NCBI RefSeq assembly: GCF_000422465.1
Contig: NZ_KE383843.1
Location: 124,001-188,000 of the forward strand
Direction of reading: 5' to 3'
Length of the DNA stretch: 64,000 bases
Source: Paenibacillus harenae DSM 16969
Lineage (GTDB): Bacteria > Bacillota > Bacilli > Paenibacillales > Paenibacillaceae
Positions 52,921 to 62,908 of this stretch are shown piece after piece. Each line of letters begins with the position of its first letter. Position 1 is the first letter of the stretch. The translations under genes were made by a program, and so were the position numbers. A model generated the notes under the pieces. The model did not search any database. It was not told where the DNA came from and saw only the letters and a program-made list of their open reading frames with translations.

Positions 52921-55900
52921 TTATTTAATACAATTGTATACTATCTGTGCAACTTGTGCTCGGGTAGCAGTGGCCTTGGGATCCAGTTCATTTCCATTTC
53001 CATCGATCATTCCCGCTTCCACTAATAACTTCATCGCATCTTTTGCATAGCCTGCTACAGCAGCTGTGTCAACAAATCTTTCATAGCTCTTACCATTTTT
53101 ACCGGATGGAAGCTCATCCAGCTGCTTCAGAATGTTGAAAAGAATAACAGACATATCTTGTCGGCTTATGGTTGCTTCCGGCATAAATTTATTGCCGCCC
53201 ACACCAGAAACCAACCCTAATTTTCGCGCAGTGCCCAGGTACTCGGTATAGTACTTATTCCCTGCATCCGAGAAATTATCGTTTATTGCAGCATCTGTCT
53301 CGATCCCATAAGCATCCATGACCATCATCAGAAAGTCAGCCCGCGTCACATTTTTCTCAGGTGCAAATGTACTGCCGCCAACGCCATTCGCAATTTCTCT
53401 TGCCGCCAAATAGCCAACGGCATCGCTATACCAGTTTTTCGAGGTAACATCATTGAATTTCACTTCGTTATATCCCACGGCATAATTTGAGAAATGGGTT
53501 GTCTGAAAGTTAACCTTTCCTGTTGCTGCATCATAACCTCCCCTAACCGGTTTGAGGTTTCCTGATTTGTCAATGTAGTATACAACAATGGCATTCTTCT
53601 TTTCACTCGTCATTGGAGTATAAGGCACGCTAATCTTTACCGTTCCTCCGTTGAATTCTGTAATTTCAGCATTACCTGCCTTTACAGAGAAATCAAACAC
53701 CGATCTGTCTCCTATTTTGTTCTGAACATTTTCTGGCAAGTCGGATTTAGCAAGCTTCTTGATGCTTATCATGTTATCCGCTGCTGCACTCCCAATGGCA
53801 GCTACTGCTTTTGGATCAAAGGTGATCGCAGCAATGCCTGCATCCACTCTTAGATCAGCTTTAGTCGTGTCTACTAACGGTTTGAGACCTTCCTTCGGAA
53901 TTACTATATTAACCGACTTTTCATCTGCTGCAGTATCAATCTTGATATCGATCACTACTTTTTGTCCGGCGGCTTCAGATTCTTTGGCCTTTTGGACCAG
54001 GTCGGTGATCACGCTTGATTCAAGCTTGGCAGTGGTTACATCTGTTGCCATATCCGTTGTTGTCTTGATCATAACGCTATAGAACGTAGTGTTGCCAGTG
54101 ATAAGAGTATTAATTTCCCCGGTACCGCTACCAGAAGCATTATTGCCGTTATCTCCGCTAGCTGGGGGATCTTGCGTCCCTGGGGCGTCACTGGTTTTAA
54201 CCAGAACAAAATCGTCAATGTTTCCCCATTGCCCACCGGAAAGTTTATAATGGGCACCTACGGTTAGCGTTCCATCCGTAACTTCAATATTATCTAGTGT
54301 TGGCTTGCTCCATTCTCTCCAGCCTGTATTGGTAAAGCTTTGAGTTGTACTGCCGGCAAAAATCTCCGAAACTTCTTCGCCGCCTCCACCGGAGACCCAA
54401 GCCGATAATGTATATTTTCCATTCTCCAGCCCCGTGATGGTTTGAGAAGCAGTGAATTCCGCAGGATTCGCACTCCAATAGTGTAATGCCAATGTGCCGG
54501 AGTGCACGTCAATATCTGTACTAACCGCGCTTGTATCCCCTGTAATGGTCCACGAATCCAAACCTTTCTCAAAACCAGAGTTCTGAATCAAACTGGAACT
54601 AGGCACTACGATAACTTCAGAAGAGTCTGTATAGCCGCCATCATATGTCACTACTGATATGGTTGCAGTTCCAACTGAAAGTCCAGAAATAATGCCACTA
54701 TAAGGATCTACTTTTACAACTTCCGGATTAGAACTTGTAAATGTAACTCCTTTATAGGTTGCATTAGTAGGATTGATGTTAGCCGTTAACTTACCAGCAG
54801 CACCTACTTCAATTGTATTTGTATGCTTATCGAGTGCTATAGATTGCACAGGATGCCGGTTTATTTCGACAGCACCGTCAATAAATGCATCTAATGCTAA
54901 TGAGGGTGTACCGTCCGGGTCCCATGCCGAATTAGGGTACCCAAAATAAATCCCCTCAGGTGCCCAATAAAATACACCCGTTCCCAAATCGTTCGGTACT
55001 GCATGTAATTTATTTTGCACAGCTACAAGCATGTTGTGAACGCTATCAGCATCCTTGGCAACGTCCCCCCCGACTTCAACTATCATTACTTCCTTCCTAT
55101 ATTTTTCTGCCAGTTTATTCATGTTTTCGCTTAATTCATTAATTGAGGATGTAAAGACTGAATCCGGATAATAAGATAAGCCAATGATATCATAATCGCT
55201 ATCTTGGAGACCGGCAGCTACGAGACCAGCATAAAACGAATCAACGCCAGCCTCAGCTCCACTTGATCTATGGATGATAACCTTGATGTCTGGAAAAACC
55301 GCTTTGGCTGCGCTCGATCCGGCTTGAATCAGTTGAACGAGGTTAGACGTATTGCTATATGCCCCCAACGGATGCATCATTCCATTATTAATTTCATTAC
55401 CGATTTGTACCCATTCTGGTGTTACGCCTGCTTCTTTTAGAGCATTCATCACCTCAGAAGTATATTCCGATACATGTACTTTTAACTGATCTAAATTATC
55501 ATTGGCCCATGCTGCAGGTGTTATCTGTTTTCCCGGGTCAGCCCAAGAATCACTGTAGTGTAGATCAATCATAACCCTAAACCCGAGAGCGCTTACACGA
55601 GATGATAAAGCAACTACTTCTTCTGTACTGCTATGGCCATTGGAAGGATCATCAGAAGGATCAACCCAAGCCCGTATTCTTATGCAATCAATTCCGTGAT
55701 CCTTTAAAATCTGGAGAAGATCTTGCTCTTCCAAATTATCATTATAAAATTTATACCCTAAAGCCTCCAATTGTGGAAGCCAGCTAATATCCGCGCCTTT
55801 GGCAAATGAGCCAGGAACAGATGAAGGTTCTTCCTTTACGAGCTCAATATCATCAAAGTAGCCCCAAGTTCCCGCAGGCGCCTCGACGTCAAAGCCGATT

Positions 55901-57669
55901 TTGGCTTGGCCGTTCGTAACGACAATATTCGGCACGGTATACTGCTTCCACACATTGTAGCCTGTATTGACGACATCGGTGCTTAGCGTCGTCCCGCCCG
56001 CCGTTCCCCCGAACAGCTTCAGCTTCGTTTCGCCGCCGCCGCCCGAAGACCAGGCTTTAAGCGTGTAGGTTCCGTTCTCTAAGCCGGTCACGGTTTGTGT
56101 TAATTGATAAGTGTAATTCGAACCATTCCAATAATTGAAGGCATACGTGCCGGAATGGGCATTGCCCGCGTTTTCCGCAATTTTCCCGGAGTTCTCCGTT
56201 CCCGTTAAGGACCAGTGGGTCAGGTTGCCGCTTTCGAAGCCTTCGTTCTGAACTAGGTTAGGATTAGCCAACACCGTTATTTCAATCGATGCTTTCTGAT
56301 TTAATCCGGTAACTGTACCTTCCAACGTGAATTTGCCCGGTTTATTAAGCTTGCCTTCGGCAATGGCATCCCAAGTTACAGCTGTATTCGAAATGGAGCC
56401 CTCGTTGTACAGCACGCCTGCTGTAGCTGGCAGCGAAGGCATCGCGCCCTTCGCAATGGTTATGGCCGGTGAAGCATAAACCATAACCGGAAGCTTTGCT
56501 GCATTGGAGTCTGGCGTAAACTTGAACGCGTTAAGAGAACTTAGTGCATTGCCGTCAAAATCGAACATCGCTTGATTTTCCCAGCCGTTTCCTTCGCCGG
56601 TTTTCCAGCCTACCCCCGCCAGCCATGCAGGCTCCCAATAGAAGATGCCAAGGCCTTTGTTGTCTTGCACATGGGCAACCGTATTCATGACGAGCTCCGT
56701 AACCAGCTGTTGATTTTCAGGCGTAGCTTCAAATCCCGCAATCCTCACCTGATCCGCACCGGCAATATTTCCGGGTCCGTCTACATCCTCTAGTGTGTGC
56801 GGGTAAGCCGTTTCGGCAACAACGACCTGTTTGCCGTAACGGGCAGCCATATCATCCATATTCGTCTTCAACTGCTGGAACGTACCGTGCCAATAAGGAT
56901 AATAGGACATGCCAATGACATCATAGTCCACTTCATGCACTTCAACTTGATCGAAGAAATTGCGGAATTTATGGTTGTCGCCTCCCTCCGCCAAGTGAAT
57001 CATAATTTTCGTTGTTTGGCCGTCCGGAGTCGTCTCACGGACCGCGCTCACACCTTCTTTCAACAGCTCAGCCAATTTCGCAAATTGGCTGGTCGAGCCG
57101 TCAGGAAGCATCATGCCGTTATTGATTTCATTACCGATCTGTACCATGTCCGGATAAGCATTAACCGCTTTCAAACCGTTCATGACTTCAGCTGTATAAT
57201 CGTATACGGCCTGCTTCAATTCAGGAAACGTTAAGTTTTTCCAGGCTTCCGGCTTCGCCTGTTGGCCGGGATCGGCCCAGAAATCGGAGTAATGAAAATC
57301 GACAAGCAGCTTCATGTCGGCCGCCTTCACCCGCTGAGCCATCGTTATCAAATGATCAGCGTCGTTAAAACCATCCGAATGCATCGGATTATTCCACACG
57401 CGTAAACGGACGTAGTTGACGCCGTGTTCTTTGAGAATGGCTAGCAGCTCCTTCTCTTGCCTTTGGCCATTTACCAGGTCATAATATTTAATTCCCTTCG
57501 CTTCAATCGCCTGAAGCGTCGAAATGTCTACCCCTTTGATGAAGGTGTCCGGATCGGACGGCGCCGCCGCGTAAGCCTGCTCTCTCGGCTCAGAAACCAC
57601 AAGTGTTGTAAGCGTTAACAAAATTGCCAGTAAAGCGCTTAATCCTTTTTGAACCCATGCTCTCATCAC
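52921..57669 (-). CDS. Cell-wall-anchored arabinogalactan endo-beta-1,4-galactanase with two GH53 domains and SLH anchor
   Basis: 1582 residues. Modules, approximate: signal peptide 1-36; GH53 40-385 (acid/base in QIGNEINNGM, nucleophile in VVAETAYPH); Ig-like Big_4 395-460; CBM61-like 465-610; second GH53 617-960 (QIGNEINNGM again, nucleophile region IVEVGGD); Big_2 965-1050; second CBM61-like 1055-1190; a Gly/Asn/Ser linker; a pre-SLH beta domain 1220-1400 (ending TTHFSNYAVGY); three SLH domains 1403-1582. It cuts beta-1,4-galactan at the cell surface, and the lipoprotein/permease set encoded above it probably imports the products. GTG 57669 or ATG 57666 follows AAGGAGG. The two catalytic domains are clearly diverged from one another, suggesting complementary activities rather than recent duplication. 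Confidence 0.9.
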   Translation of the reverse strand: MMRAWVQKGLSALLAILLTLTTLVVSEPREQAYAAAPSDPDTFIKGVDISTLQAIEAKGIKYYDLVNGQRQEKELLAILKEHGVNYVRLRVWNNPMHSDGFNDADHLITMAQRVKAADMKLLVDFHYSDFWADPGQQAKPEAWKNLTFPELKQAVYDYTAEVMNGLKAVNAYPDMVQIGNEINNGMMLPDGSTSQFAKLAELLKEGVSAVRETTPDGQTTKIMIHLAEGGDNHKFRNFFDQVEVHEVDYDVIGMSYYPYWHGTFQQLKTNMDDMAARYGKQVVVAETAYPHTLEDVDGPGNIAGADQVRIAGFEATPENQQLVTELVMNTVAHVQDNKGLGIFYWEPAWLAGVGWKTGEGNGWENQAMFDFDGNALSSLNAFKFTPDSNAAKLPVMVYASPAITIAKGAMPSLPATAGVLYNEGSISNTAVTWDAIAEGKLNKPGKFTLEGTVTGLNQKASIEITVLANPNLVQNEGFESGNLTHWSLTGTENSGKIAENAGNAHSGTYAFNYWNGSNYTYQLTQTVTGLENGTYTLKAWSSGGGGETKLKLFGGTAGGTTLSTDVVNTGYNVWKQYTVPNIVVTNGQAKIGFDVEAPAGTWGYFDDIELVKEEPSSVPGSFAKGADISWLPQLEALGYKFYNDNLEEQDLLQILKDHGIDCIRIRAWVDPSDDPSNGHSSTEEVVALSSRVSALGFRVMIDLHYSDSWADPGKQITPAAWANDNLDQLKVHVSEYTSEVMNALKEAGVTPEWVQIGNEINNGMMHPLGAYSNTSNLVQLIQAGSSAAKAVFPDIKVIIHRSSGAEAGVDSFYAGLVAAGLQDSDYDIIGLSYYPDSVFTSSINELSENMNKLAEKYRKEVMIVEVGGDVAKDADSVHNMLVAVQNKLHAVPNDLGTGVFYWAPEGIYFGYPNSAWDPDGTPSLALDAFIDGAVEINRHPVQSIALDKHTNTIEVGAAGKLTANINPTNATYKGVTFTSSNPEVVKVDPYSGIISGLSVGTATISVVTYDGGYTDSSEVIVVPSSSLIQNSGFEKGLDSWTITGDTSAVSTDIDVHSGTLALHYWSANPAEFTASQTITGLENGKYTLSAWVSGGGGEEVSEIFAGSTTQSFTNTGWREWSKPTLDNIEVTDGTLTVGAHYKLSGGQWGNIDDFVLVKTSDAPGTQDPPASGDNGNNASGSGTGEINTLITGNTTFYSVMIKTTTDMATDVTTAKLESSVITDLVQKAKESEAAGQKVVIDIKIDTAADEKSVNIVIPKEGLKPLVDTTKADLRVDAGIAAITFDPKAVAAIGSAAADNMISIKKLAKSDLPENVQNKIGDRSVFDFSVKAGNAEITEFNGGTVKISVPYTPMTSEKKNAIVVYYIDKSGNLKPVRGGYDAATGKVNFQTTHFSNYAVGYNEVKFNDVTSKNWYSDAVGYLAAREIANGVGGSTFAPEKNVTRADFLMMVMDAYGIETDAAINDNFSDAGNKYYTEYLGTARKLGLVSGVGGNKFMPEATISRQDMSVILFNILKQLDELPSGKNGKSYERFVDTAAVAGYAKDAMKLLVEAGMIDGNGNELDPKATATRAQVAQIVYNCIK

Positions 57670-57805
57670 ATTAATTCCTCCTTAGAAGATTATGTATACC
57701 ATTTTAATAGGGGGCCGCACGCCCGCGCAGCTCCCAGCGCGAGGTGTTTCGCTGCATGACGGCGGTCGGTCAAAGCTCGCAGTGTATCTGGCTGCGGCTT
57801 ACCGT

Positions 57806-58345
57806 CTAATTCAAATCTCTGTCGATATGGACGATAATCTGAATGGACGAATCCACCAATTTAGTGGCCGCGTCACCTGATATTACCGTTGTCGTAAACT
57901 TCTCCCACTGCTCCTCCGTATCGAATTCTCCGGTCACCTTTCCATCGTTCCAAAGCATGCCCAGATTAATTTCGCTGCCGATCTGCACCATGACTGGAAG
58001 CGTGTCCTGCTCCTTCAAATTCGTCAATACAAAGTACGTATAGTTAAAAACCTTATCATTACTAGATCATGCAGCTCCCTTGCCTTCGACCTCCACTGAT
58101 CCGCGGGATCCGTCCACATGTCCGAGTAATGGAAATCAAGCAAAAAATGCATATTCAGCGCTTTGATTCGCTTCGCCATTAGCATTGTCCGCTCCCATCA
58201 GGATCGTGCAGTTACGCAACCGGATCGCGTTGATTCTTCATCTTTTTCAGCGTATTAGCCGATTGCACATTTCCCTTACTGTCCCGATCATCTCGATTTC
58301 ATCCAAAAACGACACATCTATGCCCTTTAATAAATTTCCTGGTCA
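57806..58345 (-). pseudogene. Decayed GH53 galactanase
   Basis: GH53 segments in several frames in the correct order: KFIKGIDVSFLDEIE near 58340, then LMAKRIKALNMHFLLDFHY with SDMWTDPADQW near 58110-58190, then LPVMVQIGSEINLGMLW and SIQIIVHIDRDLN down to 57806. The acid/base glutamate is still there, but the frame is broken at least twice and the second half is gone. It is closer in detail (GEINLGMLW-type motif) to single-domain GanB-like galactanases than to the intact neighbour. Confidence 0.8.
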
Positions 58346-58362
58346 CTTCCCATGGGCTCCTT

Positions 58363-58394
58363 AAAAAAAGGAGGAGTCTTCAGCCACCTCCTCT
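58363..58394 (-). terminator. Terminator of the galactan transporter operon
   Basis: GAGGAG...CTCCTC stem followed on the minus strand by CTTTTTTT, directly below the stop at 58404. Confidence 0.8.
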
Positions 58395-58403
58395 TCCCCT
58401 TAT

Positions 58404-59966
58404 TTACTTGCTCGCAAGAAAAGCTTCGATTTGCGACTGAAGCTCAGTTTGAAGCTTATCGATGCCAGCCGCTTTCAGCTGCTTGATCAGATCCGCTTGA
58501 CCTTTATCAAGATCCTTAATTAAACCGTATTCGAGAGGAATGGCATAACGAATCATGACATTGCCGACGTTGGCAACTTCGTTTTTCACTTTCGTATCGT
58601 CGAATACGAATGTTTCCAGATCGAAGTTGTAAACCTTCTGCTGCCATGCAGCTTCGATAGCATCCCCTTCAGCAGGGTAAGAAGCATCCTTTCGGTTCAG
58701 AGGTGAGTTAGCGCCCCAGTTAGAGAAGCCCATAAAGTTAGCCGTACCTGTAGTCGCGTTGAATTTGTCGTCGCCTACCGCTTCATAGTGTGTACCTGCA
58801 ATGCCGTACATGAACAGATCATGAATTTCTTTATCGTTTTGCAGCAAATCGATAACCATCAGTGCGCGTTCCGCTTTTTTTGACGTTGCGTGAATCGCAA
58901 AGCCGTTTTGCGTTGAGATCGCGGCAATTTTCTTTTTGTCAGGCGTAAGATCCGCAATCGCAAGCTCTACCTCAGGCTTCTCTCTGCGCATCTCGGCCAG
59001 GTTCGAGGATAGCGTACCCAGGTTGTGAGCGTAGGATGCCGTTTTGCCGGCTTTCATATCCTGCCATATGTCATTCTTATTGTTAACTATATTTTTCGAC
59101 CAAACATTGTTATCAGCCAGATCTTTGTAGTATTTCAGAAGCTCTTTAAACTCCGGCGTATCGTATACGTTGAATACTTTGCCTGTTACATCATCCAGTT
59201 TATATGCAAACGGGAAGTTTGCGTCAACAAGATTCCACTCATTATTCTGTTCAAGTAGAATTTGATCCAACTCATGCCATTTCCATCCGTCACCGGGTTT
59301 AGCGTTGTAAGCGTTAATGCTTTTTTCGTTAGCAGCGATCGTTATTACGTACTTTGCAAACGATTCAGGGCTGTTGACAGGGTCAAGATTGTATTTCTTG
59401 CGTAGGTCTTCGCGGATTATAACCGCTTTGTCTATCACCTCAGGCTTATTATTCGGAACCATGTACTGCTTGCCGTTCACCTTCGATTGCTCCCAAGCAA
59501 CTGACGGCATCGTTTTCCACGTAAGCGGCATATTTTTCTGAAGCAACTCGTCGGTCAGCTCAAGGAAGCCGCCTTTAAGCGCTTGGTCGTTATAGAACGC
59601 CCAGTTTGCCGTATAAGCGATATCGAAGTCCTCGTTGGCAGCGAATTTTAATGGGTATTTTTGAATCCAATCAGACCAATCTAAAAATTCTGGTTGAACT
59701 GTTGCATTGATTTTCGTTTTCAACTTTTTGTTCAGCTCTCCAAATACCGTATCAGAGTCAATCGGCTTTCCGCCAAGGAGAAGCATCTTAATGACAAGCT
59801 CCTCTGATGTTCCGCCATTAGTTGTCGGTTCCGTTGTTCCTTCAGTTGGTGCGTTGCTTGCTTTGGTATTATTGCCCGCGTTGTTGTTGCCGCCGCAAGC
59901 GCTTAATACCGTTGCCAATACGAACACCAAGGCGAATAATAGCATGAATATTTTTTTGTTCTGCAT
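58404..59966 (-). CDS. Extracellular sugar-binding lipoprotein (LplA/LipO type)
   Basis: 520 residues with lipobox TVLSACGG (cysteine near residue 24) and a low-complexity Thr/Asn linker. A two-lobed solute-binding protein of the family that works with LplB/YtcP permeases (LLLGGKPIDSDTVF, IIREDLRKKY, LLQNDKEIHDLFMYGI). It is distinct from the two lipoproteins at 31-37 kb. GGGGG precedes ATG 59966. Last gene of the operon 61892-58404; its position next to the GH53 enzyme suggests galacto-oligosaccharide uptake. An ATPase must come from elsewhere. Confidence 0.92.
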   Translation of the reverse strand: MQNKKIFMLLFALVFVLATVLSACGGNNNAGNNTKASNAPTEGTTEPTTNGGTSEELVIKMLLLGGKPIDSDTVFGELNKKLKTKINATVQPEFLDWSDWIQKYPLKFAANEDFDIAYTANWAFYNDQALKGGFLELTDELLQKNMPLTWKTMPSVAWEQSKVNGKQYMVPNNKPEVIDKAVIIREDLRKKYNLDPVNSPESFAKYVITIAANEKSINAYNAKPGDGWKWHELDQILLEQNNEWNLVDANFPFAYKLDDVTGKVFNVYDTPEFKELLKYYKDLADNNVWSKNIVNNKNDIWQDMKAGKTASYAHNLGTLSSNLAEMRREKPEVELAIADLTPDKKKIAAISTQNGFAIHATSKKAERALMVIDLLQNDKEIHDLFMYGIAGTHYEAVGDDKFNATTGTANFMGFSNWGANSPLNRKDASYPAEGDAIEAAWQQKVYNFDLETFVFDDTKVKNEVANVGNVMIRYAIPLEYGLIKDLDKGQADLIKQLKAAGIDKLQTELQSQIEAFLASK

Positions 59967-60020
59967 GTCCGGTAATTCCCCCTTAATATAATTTTTTATG
60001 ATAACCAGGTTGCCCTGAGG

Positions 60021-60956
60021 TCATCCTTTCACAGCGCCAATCGTTAAGCCTTGCACGAAATACCGTTGTATGAACGGGTATGCGAGCAGAATCGGACCGG
60101 TAGCGACAATCGTCATCGCCATCTTCAAGCTTTCGGTCGGGATATTCATCGAAACGACCGCTCCGGAACTTACCATCGCCTTGCGCATGCCATCCATATT
60201 GCCAAGCATTTTGTACAAATAGTATTGAAGCGGCATCAAGTTTTCGCTGCTGATAAACAACAGCGCGTGATACCAATCGTTCCAGTAACCTAGGGCGATG
60301 AACAAGCCGATCGTAGCTAATGCTGGCTTGGACAAAGGCAGCATTAGCTGGATAAAAATCCGGAAATCGCCCGCACCATCGATCTTTGCTGATTCCGTAA
60401 TGGCTTCAGGAATACTGCTCATGAATGATTTCATGACGATAATATAGAACACGTTCAGCAGCATCGGGATAATGAGCACGATCAGCTTGTCCTTTAGATC
60501 AAGATAGTTAACAATCATCAAATACCAAGGCACGAGCCCCCCGCTGAACAGCGTCGTAAAGAAGAAGAAAAACGAAAACTTGTTGCGCCATATAAAATCC
60601 TTGCGCTGTAGCACGTAGGCCGTCATCGCCGTTAAGAATAGTCCGGCGAGCGTTCCGAGCGCCGTTACCGCGACCGTTACTCCGTACGCCTTCAGCATCT
60701 GCGCAGGATATTTAAACAAAATCACGTAAGCCTCTACCGAGAAAGCGGTTGGAAACAGCTGAAAGCCTTTTTCCACGATTGTGGATTCCTCTGTAAGCGA
60801 GGAGGAAATAATTAATAGAAAAGGTACGATGCACATAATCGCAAGGAGTGAGATAAACACATAGCCGAGTAACGTAAGCAGTAGGCGGTCCATTTGCTTT
60901 TTATCCGCGCCTTTCGGCGCATTGTCTGATTTTTCAGTTGTCATAACTGCACTCAT
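60021..60956 (-). CDS. ABC sugar transporter permease, YtcP/LplC type
   Basis: 311 residues, six predicted membrane helices, EAA loop ESAKIDGAGDFRIFIQLMLP and the subfamily C-terminus GLTIGAVKG. GGAGGG directly abuts ATG 60962 but is well placed (7 nt) for ATG 60956 (MSAVMTTEK), so the latter is chosen. It starts 15 nt below the stop of the partner permease. Confidence 0.92.
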   Translation of the reverse strand: MSAVMTTEKSDNAPKGADKKQMDRLLLTLLGYVFISLLAIMCIVPFLLIISSSLTEESTIVEKGFQLFPTAFSVEAYVILFKYPAQMLKAYGVTVAVTALGTLAGLFLTAMTAYVLQRKDFIWRNKFSFFFFFTTLFSGGLVPWYLMIVNYLDLKDKLIVLIIPMLLNVFYIIVMKSFMSSIPEAITESAKIDGAGDFRIFIQLMLPLSKPALATIGLFIALGYWNDWYHALLFISSENLMPLQYYLYKMLGNMDGMRKAMVSSGAVVSMNIPTESLKMAMTIVATGPILLAYPFIQRYFVQGLTIGAVKG

Positions 60957-60971
60957 GGTCATCCCTCCGTT

Positions 60972-61892
60972 TTAGAACAAAGCACGATCTTTGTCATATT
61001 TACGTACCGCGTAGTTTGCCAACAAGATCGTCGCAAAACCAAGAACGGATTGAAAAAAGCCCGCGGCGGCCGATAGTCCGATTTCATTCGACGTCGTCAA
61101 TGACCGGAATACGAAGGTGTCAATGACGTCAGTCGACGAGAACAGCAGTCCGTTATTGCCAACCATGTTGTAGAACATGCCGAAGTCGCCTCTAAAGATG
61201 TTGCCGACAGCAAGCAGTACCAGAATAATAATCGTTGGATACAGGTTTGGAATCGTAATATGGAAAATCCTTTGGAAAACGTTCGCACCGTCGATCTCGG
61301 CCGCCTCGTACATTTCCGTATCAATGCCCGTGATCGCCGCTAGGTACATAACCGAGCCGTAGCCGAGCGCCTTCCAGGCAGATACCAATACGAGAATGAA
61401 AGGCCAGTAGGAAGGCGTATTGTAGATGTCAATCCGCTCAAGGCCAATCGCTGCGAGGATGGAGTTCAACGTTCCTACATCGTAGTTGAACAGGTTATAG
61501 GCGATAGCACCTACGACCACCCATGAAATGAAGTATGGCAGAAACATAACGGTTTGAGATAACTTGCGGAACCATTTGCCCACCGCTTCGAATAAAAGAA
61601 TCGCCGCGGCGATTTGCAGCACGTTATTCACGATAATAAACGCAATATTGTAAAGAGCGGTATTTCTCGTTACAATCCATGCATTGCCCGATTCGAAAAA
61701 AAACCGGAAATTGTCCAGCCCGTTCCAAGGGCTTCCCAATATGCCGCCGCCGTAATTAAACTGTTTAAAAGCAAGCACGATACCGGCCATTGGCACGTAG
61801 GCGAACAATATAAAAAACAGGACTGCTGGTGTCAGCATGAGCAGTAGCGTTTTGTTTTTACGTACGTTCCCCCAAAATCCGTGTCGGTTCAT
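60972..61892 (-). CDS. ABC sugar transporter permease, LplB type
   Basis: 306 residues, six predicted helices, EAA loop EAAEIDGANVFQRIFHITIP and C-terminus YDKDRALF. The frame is open to 61970, but GGGAGGAG with about 7 nt fixes ATG 61892 (MNRHGFWGNVRKN). A TATAAT box at 61933-61938 lies just upstream without a clear -35; the CTTAAA repeats of the other transporter operon are absent, so this unit seems to be under different control. Confidence 0.92.
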   Translation of the reverse strand: MNRHGFWGNVRKNKTLLLMLTPAVLFFILFAYVPMAGIVLAFKQFNYGGGILGSPWNGLDNFRFFFESGNAWIVTRNTALYNIAFIIVNNVLQIAAAILLFEAVGKWFRKLSQTVMFLPYFISWVVVGAIAYNLFNYDVGTLNSILAAIGLERIDIYNTPSYWPFILVLVSAWKALGYGSVMYLAAITGIDTEMYEAAEIDGANVFQRIFHITIPNLYPTIIILVLLAVGNIFRGDFGMFYNMVGNNGLLFSSTDVIDTFVFRSLTTSNEIGLSAAAGFFQSVLGFATILLANYAVRKYDKDRALF

Positions 61893-62034
61893 TTGTACTC
61901 TCCTCCCGTAACTCTTTTCTTTGTATGTACTCATTATATAAAGAACACGAGAGCGAGATAATGAAGGCAAACAATTAAATGTAATACATAATCAACGATT
62001 TGAAACAAAGAGGTTTATAACCTTAGGTCAAATC

Positions 62035-62068
62035 GCAAAAAGCCCGCTATCGGTTGCGATACGGGCTT
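62035..62068 (-). terminator. Terminator after the GMC oxidoreductase remnant
   Basis: AAGCCCGTATCG, loop CAAC, CGATAGCGGGCTT (one bulge) followed by TTTGCG with a TTTTT run on the minus strand. Confidence 0.75.
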
Positions 62069-62084
62069 ACGTTTTTCATTCCGG

Positions 62085-62440
62085 TTATATTTTATGTTTG
62101 CCGATGGTCATATCGGTATTCGTTCGGCCGGTAATATAATCGGACATACGAATGGCCAGAGCAACGGTCGAAAGCGTGGAGTTAACCGCCCCCATCGAAG
62201 GTAGGACGCTGTTGTCCGCGACAAACAAACCATTTACGCCATGTACTTGTCCGTGGAAATCAGTTACGGACGTACGACGCCCATTCGACACGTGCCCGAT
62301 TCATGATTATCCGCACCGGGCAAAAACAGACATATGTCCGATCCATCAACGGCTGATTTCAATTCAAGCCCGATAATCGAGGCCAGCGCGACATCACGTC
62401 TTGTGGATCGCATGGAAGCGCCCGGTGTCGGAGATAAGCC
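62085..62440 (-). pseudogene. C-terminal remnant of a GMC family oxidoreductase
   Basis: Upper frame: RRDVALASIIGLELKSAVDG, SDICLFLPGADNHESGTCRM, then a one-base deletion near 62281; lower frame: RRTSVTDFHGQVHGVNGLFV, ADNSVLPSMGAVNSTLSTVA, ending IGKHKI. HESGTCRMG and ADNSVLPS...NSTLS are the catalytic His and FAD-binding C-terminal motifs of GMC sugar/choline oxidoreductases. The N-terminal four-fifths are missing above about 62440. Confidence 0.8.
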
Positions 62441-62671
62441 CATTTCTTAGGCTCAACAGGAATGTTTAGAATTCCTGTAAAACGAAAAGGGAGTCATTTT
62501 TAATCACGGTGTTTAGTTTTCATCACGTCGAATCAGTTCCATGACCCCAAGGGAGTGAGAGGTTAACATCAATATACCCTCATCGTTTTTTTAACATATT
62601 AAATTCACCTATTCTGTTGAATTATATATCGTCGCTTAATGGAAGGCTATGTTAACCTTCATTGTTGATAT

Positions 62672-62700
62672 TTGAAGTTAACGAACATTTGTTCTATAAT
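62672..62700 (+). promoter_or_regulatory. SigA-type promoter with LexA-box-like operator
   Basis: TTGAAG (62672-62677), 17-bp spacer, TATAAT (62695-62700). The spacer contains CGAACATTTGTTCT (62682-62695), close to the Gram-positive LexA box CGAAC-N4-GTTCG. It would drive the small gene at 62733. Confidence 0.6.
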
Positions 62701-62732
62701 AAGGGTAATCATTTGCTCGGAGCTGATACCCT

Positions 62733-62906
62733 ATGGATTTGAAAGAACTAATCAGACTCGCTAAGAGCTTGGACAATCGGGACAAGCAGCAGCTTATTCG
62801 CTTCTTACAGTCGGAAACCAAAGGTGCGGCAGCTCCTACCCGAGTGATTGATGAAAATCAAGAGCAAAAGCATAAAGACGGGCTGGTTTGCCCGCATTGC
62901 TGGTGA
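62733..62906 (+). CDS. Truncated IS1595-like transposase N-terminus
   Basis: 57 codons: MDLKELIRLAKSLDNRDKQQ, then LIRFLQ and ending GLVCPHCW, TGA. The N-terminal helical segment and the first zinc-ribbon knuckle (CPHC) match IS1595-family transposases, which normally run on for some 250 more residues. Here the protein stops just after the first Cys pair. GGAG precedes the ATG. It is preceded by a strong promoter and followed by short direct repeats. Probably a remnant, although as a small helical protein it might still be made. Confidence 0.55.
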   Translation: MDLKELIRLAKSLDNRDKQQLIRFLQSETKGAAAPTRVIDENQEQKHKDGLVCPHCW

Positions 62907-62908
62907 GC

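Noticed and set aside
61893..62034. Regulon promoter in front of the second transporter operon
   Set aside because: A TATAAT box exists at 61933-61938, but no CTTAAA-like pair lies 31-32 bp upstream of it.
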